Below are positions 4,969-8,050 of a stretch of DNA of 8,050 nt, piece by piece. Positions within the stretch are counted from its first letter, which is position 1, and each line of letters begins with the position of its first letter. The stretch comes from Armatimonadota bacterium (GTDB taxonomy: Bacteria; Sysuimicrobiota; Sysuimicrobiia; Sysuimicrobiales; JACQTN01), in contig JACQTN010000144.1 of assembly GCA_016210785.1 (NCBI GenBank), forward strand, positions 1 through 8,050, in the 5' to 3' direction. The notes beneath the pieces are model-generated. The model worked only from the letters and a program-made list of their open reading frames with translations, was not told the origin of the DNA and did no database searches. The position numbers and the translations under genes were made by a program.

Positions 4969-6192
4969 TTACCAGAACCGGCGGCGGGCGTTGGTCAGAT
5001 AGTCGACCCCGCCCTCCGTCACTGCGACCATGTCCTCGATGCACACCCCGGCCACCCCGTGCGCCAGGATCATGGGCTCCAGGTAGAAGGTCATCCCCGC
5101 CCGCAGCGGTTCGGGGTTTCCTTCGTAGAGAAATGGCGCCTCCAGGATATCCAGTCCCCCGCCGTGGCCGAAGCCGGTGTATGGGTAGCCGTACTCCGCC
5201 ACTCCGCCCTCCTCGAAGATCCGCGCCATCATCTTCTGCAGATCTACGATGGGAACACCCGGTCCGATCTTCTTGCCGACCTCTTCGTTGGCGCGCAGGC
5301 ACGCGTCCAGCATGCGCTGCACCAGGTCGGGCTGCTTTCCCAGCGCCACGTTGCGCGCAAAGTCCACGTAGTACCCGCCGAACTGGCCCACGAAGTCGTA
5401 CAGGATGACGTCGCCGTCCTTGACCTTCGTCTGGTTGGGGTAGGCGTTCTTCAGGCAGGAGCGCGCGCCGGTCATGACGTGCGGGAGCCGGCACTGCCCG
5501 CCCGCGGCCACGATCACCCGCGCCGCCTCCGCGGAGATCTCCGCCTCCGTGGCGCCGGGCCTGGCGGCGGCCACCGCGGCCTCGAAGGCCCGGTCGATCA
5601 CCTTGCTCCCCTCGCGCAGCAGGGCAATCTCCCGCGGGGTTTTGACGGCGCGCAGCCGCGCGACCAGGGACGTGGCCGGGACCAGCCGCGCAGCCGGCAG
5701 GAAGGACGCGATCTCCGCGTGCAGCGGGTGCGGTATCGTGCGTTCCCCGACGATGCCCACCGTGCCCGAGGCGGCGCCGATCTCCTTCACCACGCCCGCG
5801 GCGATCTCGGCGACGCTCGTGGGCTTGGCCGCGGACTGGGTGCTCAGGGCCGGCCGGATGTCCTTGACCCACGTGGTGTGCACGTTGGAGTGGATCGGTT
5901 CCGCGTGGAAGATGCCGTTGGTGACCAGCACGGGCTCGCCCGAGGCCGGGACCACCAGCAGCGAGTGGCCCCAGGAGTTGTCGAAGTGGGCGAGATAGTG
6001 GAGGTTCCCGATGTCGTTGGCGCCGCCGTAGACGATCAGCGCGCCGATCTTCTCCCTGGCCATCGACGCCTGGAGCCGGGCGAGCCGGCCCTCGTACTCC
6101 TCCACGGGGAAGGGCAGGTCGAGCCACTTCTGGCGTTCCTCCCAGTCGTAGGGGAAACGCGAAAAGGTCTCGTGGCGGCGGGTGCTGGTCAC
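4969..6192 (-). CDS. M24-family (aminopeptidase P/prolidase-like) metalloenzyme
   Basis: The 407-residue protein has the two-domain layout of M24B enzymes: a creatinase-type N-terminal domain (about 30-175) and a pita-bread catalytic domain (about 188-400). All five dinuclear-metal ligands can be placed: Asp266 (ILYDFVG), Asp277 (YYVDFARN), His343 (GFGHGGG), Glu372 (FYLEPMI) and Glu386 (GVCIEDMV). Two supporting residues differ from peptidases. The His seven residues after the ligand His (His361 of E. coli PepP) is Leu350, and the substrate-site His (His243 of PepP) aligns with Asn249 in ARSCLKNAYPN. A classic X-Pro peptidase is therefore uncertain; M24 also includes non-peptidases such as creatinase and DMSP lyase DddP. 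GTG 6192 is chosen because GGAGGAGG lies 6 bases upstream; the frame runs on to an ATG at 6318 without family-like sequence. There is no signal peptide, so it is probably cytosolic. Confidence 0.87.
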   Translation of the reverse strand: MTSTRRHETFSRFPYDWEERQKWLDLPFPVEEYEGRLARLQASMAREKIGALIVYGGANDIGNLHYLAHFDNSWGHSLLVVPASGEPVLVTNGIFHAEPIHSNVHTTWVKDIRPALSTQSAAKPTSVAEIAAGVVKEIGAASGTVGIVGERTIPHPLHAEIASFLPAARLVPATSLVARLRAVKTPREIALLREGSKVIDRAFEAAVAAARPGATEAEISAEAARVIVAAGGQCRLPHVMTGARSCLKNAYPNQTKVKDGDVILYDFVGQFGGYYVDFARNVALGKQPDLVQRMLDACLRANEEVGKKIGPGVPIVDLQKMMARIFEEGGVAEYGYPYTGFGHGGGLDILEAPFLYEGNPEPLRAGMTFYLEPMILAHGVAGVCIEDMVAVTEGGVDYLTNARRRFW

Positions 6193-6198
6193 GGTGGG

Positions 6199-6206
6199 CC
6201 TCCTCC
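6199..6206 (-). promoter_or_regulatory. Strong ribosome-binding site of the M24 gene
   Basis: On the minus strand GGAGGAGG ends 6 bases before GTG 6192. This fixes the start at GTG rather than the upstream in-frame ATG at 6318, which has no such site and would add 42 low-complexity residues. Confidence 0.75.
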
Positions 6207-6504
6207 GGGATGTTGATGGGGTTCGCGCCGGGCCCCGGCACGCGGCCGGACTCGCGGCCGCTCGGCAGTGCATTATCGTTCGACGGCAGGACCCCCTCCC
6301 CTGCGGAGCCAACGTCACATAAGAGACGGCGCGGTCCGACCCATGGCTCCCAGACGTTTACCCCGCAAGTACGGCCCTTCCGCCCGGCGCGGTCCCGGTA
6401 ACCCGCCGGGAGGCCAGGTGGATCCGAGACGTCGGCCCGATCCTCTGAGGCCGCACGAGCCGGCACAGGGCCAGTTGCTCTCCGCCGTGCCCGTGGGCGA
6501 ACTC

Positions 6505-6548
6505 CCCCCTCACCCTACCCTCTCCCCGGGCGGGAGAGGGGGAAAAGG
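6505..6548. repeat. Dispersed GC-rich palindromic intergenic repeat (CCCTCACCCT…CTCTCCC…GGGAGAGGG type)
   Basis: CCCTCACCCTACCCTCTCCC, then a 5-base CGGGC loop, then GGGAGAGGGGGAAAAGGGA, matches a repeat type common between genes in many GC-rich and proteobacterial genomes. It is often mistranslated as peptides such as 'PHPTLSPGGRG' or 'PPLPPGERVG', both of which can be read here. The core stem pairs 6518-6526 with 6532-6540, nine perfect pairs. It ends only about 8 bases before the recD2 start codon. That it is multi-copy in this genome is inferred from the known family, since only one copy lies in the window. Confidence 0.65.
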
Positions 6549-6550
6549 GA
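6543..6550 (+). promoter_or_regulatory. Candidate ribosome-binding site of recD2
   Basis: AAAAGGGA ends 5 bases before TTG 6556 and is the only SD-like run at a proper distance from the point where RecD2 homology begins. It lies at the edge of the palindromic repeat, so the neighbouring hairpin could affect its accessibility. Confidence 0.45.
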
Positions 6551-6555
6551 TTCCT

Positions 6556-8050
6556 TTGGAGATCCCGGAGGCGGTGGTGGAGCGCATCACCTTCCACAAT
6601 CCCGAAAACGGGTTCACCATCGCCCGCGTGGGTGTCCCAGGCCAGCGCGACCACCTCACCATCGTTGGGTACTTCACGGAGATCGCCCCGGGCGAGGTCC
6701 TGGCGCTGCAGGGCGAGTGGACAGAGCACCCCCGCCACGGCCCGCAGTTCAAGGTGTCGAGTCACGCCACGCGCAAGCCGTCCACGCTGGTGGGCATCGA
6801 GCGCTACCTGGGCTCGGGGCTTATCAAGGGGATCGGCCCGGTGACGGCACGGCGCATCGTCGAGCGCTTCGGTACGGAGACGCTGGATATCATCGACGCG
6901 GATGTTCGGCGCCTGCTGGAGGTCCCGGGCCTGGGGCCGGGCCGTCTCGACTACGTCCGCAAGGCGTGGGAAGAACAGCGGGCCATCCGCGACGTGATGG
7001 TCTTCCTCAAGGAGCACGGGGTCAGCACCGCCTACGCCGTGAAGATCTACAAGACCTACGGCGACCAGGCGGTGCGGCTGGTGAGCGAAGATCCCTACCG
7101 CCTGGCGAAGGACATCTGGGGCGTCGGCTTCGTCACCGCGGACCGGATCGCCCGCAGCATCGGGATTCCCCTGGACGCGGAGCGGCGCCTGGGCGCCGGG
7201 CTGCGCCACGTGCTCGGCGAGGCCGGTGACGACGGGCACTGCTACCTGCCGCGGGCGGAGCTGATCGCGCGCGCGGCGGAGGTCTTGGAAGTGCCGGCGG
7301 AGCGGGTGGAGGAGGTGCTGGGCGGACTCGCGTCCTCCGGGGATGTGATCGCGGATCCGCTGAGGACGGATGCCGGTGCGGTTTCGGATCCCGGCACGCC
7401 CGTCTATCACCCCGCGCTCTACCACGCCGAGCGCGGCGTCGCCCAGTGCCTGCGCGCGCTGCTCGCCGCGCCCGCGGAGGTCGATCCGTCCCGCGTTTCC
7501 ACGTGGATCGATCGCTACGCGGCGCACACCGGCGTTCAACTGTCCCCTGAACAGCGCGAGGCGGTGATGCTCGGCGCGGCGTCCCGCGTGCTGGTCATCA
7601 CCGGCGGCCCCGGCACCGGAAAGACGACCACCGTGCGCACCCTGGTGAAGCTCTTCCAGGCCATGGGCAAGCGGATCGCCCTGTGCAGTCCCACCGGCCG
7701 CGCGGCGCAACGGCTGGAGGAGGTCACCGGCACGCCCGCGGCCACCATCCACCGGCTGCTGGAGTGGAGTCCCGCGGAGCAGGGGTTCACGCGGCACCAG
7801 GGGCGGCCGCTGGAGGCGGACGTGGTTATCACCGACGAGGTGTCCATGCTGGACATCTCCCTGGCCCACAACCTCCTGCGGGCGGTGCTCGACACCGCGC
7901 AGGCGATCCTGGTGGGCGACGTCGACCAGTTGCCAAGCGTCGGTCCCGGCAACGTGCTGCGCGACCTGATCGCCTCGGGAACGATCCCGGTGGTCCGGTT
8001 CCGGCAGGTGTTCCGCCAGGCCGCGGCGTCGGCGATCATCACCAACGCGC
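6556..8050 (+). CDS. recD2: RecD2-type ATP-dependent 5'-3' DNA helicase, 3' end outside the window
   Basis: This superfamily 1B helicase acts in DNA repair and replication-fork maintenance independently of RecBC. The frame is open to the window edge: 498 residues of a family usually about 720-750 long. The N-terminal domain starts VVERITFHNPENGFTIARV (7-25). Helix-hairpin-helix elements follow at KGIGPVTARRIV (91-102) and LEVPGLGPGR (121-130), then the diagnostic VFLKEHGVSTAYAVKIYKTYG block and PYRLAKDIWGVGFVTADRIA. The helicase core shows Walker A GGPGTGKTT (350-358), Walker B with SM motif TDEVSMLD (Asp427, Glu428), motif III GDVDQLPSVGPG (454-465) and motif IV FRQVFRQ near the edge. Motifs V and VI are not visible. 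TTG 6556 is the preferred start, as it places the family's N-terminus at residue 1; an in-frame ATG at 6343 would add 71 unlikely residues. No RecB or RecC gene is visible nearby. Confidence 0.93.
   Translation, partial: MEIPEAVVERITFHNPENGFTIARVGVPGQRDHLTIVGYFTEIAPGEVLALQGEWTEHPRHGPQFKVSSHATRKPSTLVGIERYLGSGLIKGIGPVTARRIVERFGTETLDIIDADVRRLLEVPGLGPGRLDYVRKAWEEQRAIRDVMVFLKEHGVSTAYAVKIYKTYGDQAVRLVSEDPYRLAKDIWGVGFVTADRIARSIGIPLDAERRLGAGLRHVLGEAGDDGHCYLPRAELIARAAEVLEVPAERVEEVLGGLASSGDVIADPLRTDAGAVSDPGTPVYHPALYHAERGVAQCLRALLAAPAEVDPSRVSTWIDRYAAHTGVQLSPEQREAVMLGAASRVLVITGGPGTGKTTTVRTLVKLFQAMGKRIALCSPTGRAAQRLEEVTGTPAATIHRLLEWSPAEQGFTRHQGRPLEADVVITDEVSMLDISLAHNLLRAVLDTAQAILVGDVDQLPSVGPGNVLRDLIASGTIPVVRFRQVFRQAAASAIITNA

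Larger units (their letters stand above)
6193..6555. other. Divergent intergenic region between the M24 gene and recD2
   Basis: These 363 bases hold the leaders of two divergent genes. On the minus strand GATAAT (6277 down to 6272) resembles a -10 box 80 bases before the M24 start, but I see no matching -35. An 8-bp direct repeat CGCGGCCG occurs at 6241-6248 and 6253-6260. The right end carries a dispersed palindromic repeat, listed separately. The recD2 frame is open back to 6217, with an ATG at 6343, but the encoded residues are Pro/Arg-rich, run through the repeat, and have no ribosome-binding site. I therefore treat it as non-coding. Confidence 0.5.

Noticed and set aside
4963..6216. 417-codon open frame on the plus strand
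   Set aside because: It is antisense to the M24 gene, whose metal-site motifs are unambiguous; the translation is low-complexity His/Arg/Gly/Val with no recognisable domain.
6217..6555. N-terminal extension of RecD2 from ATG 6343
   Set aside because: There is no ribosome-binding site, the residues are Pro/Arg-rich, and the frame passes through the dispersed repeat; RecD2 homology begins at TTG 6556.
6358..7869. 503-codon open frame on the minus strand
   Set aside because: It is antisense to recD2, Arg/Gly/Ala/Asp/His-rich, lacks domain motifs, and is explained by high GC third positions of recD2 codons; part of it is just the translated palindromic repeat.
1..8050. CRISPR array, tRNA, rRNA, insertion sequence or prophage integration site
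   Set aside because: I saw no regularly spaced repeats, cloverleaf-like sequence, conserved rRNA segments, transposase motifs or flanking terminal inverted repeats anywhere in the window.

Overview
This is a GC-rich window with Shine-Dalgarno-led starts and tightly packed genes in alternating blocks. Nothing in it is a taxonomic marker. The mix of ABC-transporter binding-protein fragments, a DUF4386-like membrane protein, an M24 peptidase-like enzyme and recD2 would fit a soil or subsurface bacterium from a high-GC lineage, but that is inference and no phylum can be fixed.

Layout. Positions 1-1015 look like a gene graveyard. There is a possible C-terminal tail of an upstream protein (2-64), an internally deleted NMT1/TauA-type substrate-binding protein (157-483), a minus-strand stub resembling a small conserved protein (519-647), and a truncated peptide-type (family 5-like) substrate-binding protein (716-1015). 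An intact six-helix membrane protein follows (1042-1668). It converges, with a 9-base gap, on a minus-strand two-gene operon: a stand-alone cyclic-nucleotide-binding-fold protein (3162-3584) and an FAD/NAD(P)-dependent monooxygenase-like flavoprotein (1678-3174), overlapping by 13 bases. Facing away from that operon across a 139-bp divergent intergenic region is a DUF2652 (class III cyclase-like) protein fused to an SRPBCC lipid/hydrophobe-binding domain (3724-4818). A minus-strand M24-family metalloenzyme (4969-6192) converges on it. Finally recD2 (6556 to the window edge) runs rightward behind a dispersed GC-rich palindromic repeat.

How the genes may work together. The most interesting block is 1678-4818. 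A cyclase-fold protein and a cyclic-nucleotide-binding-fold protein sit back to back, and the latter is translationally coupled to a flavoprotein. The shared promoter region holds a 12-bp near-perfect inverted repeat (3624-3652). Both nucleotide-handling proteins appear altered at key positions. The binding protein has Pro where the phosphate-gripping Arg normally sits. The cyclase-like protein keeps both metal Asp positions and the transition-state Arg, but has Val in place of the catalytic Asn and carries a CxCxxC motif. This could be a repurposed or non-canonical nucleotide-sensing module controlling an oxidoreductase, or simply a degenerate one.

The M24 enzyme is similarly odd: all five metal ligands are present, but both supporting catalytic histidines appear to be replaced. 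All residue-level statements come from alignment by eye against remembered family motifs.
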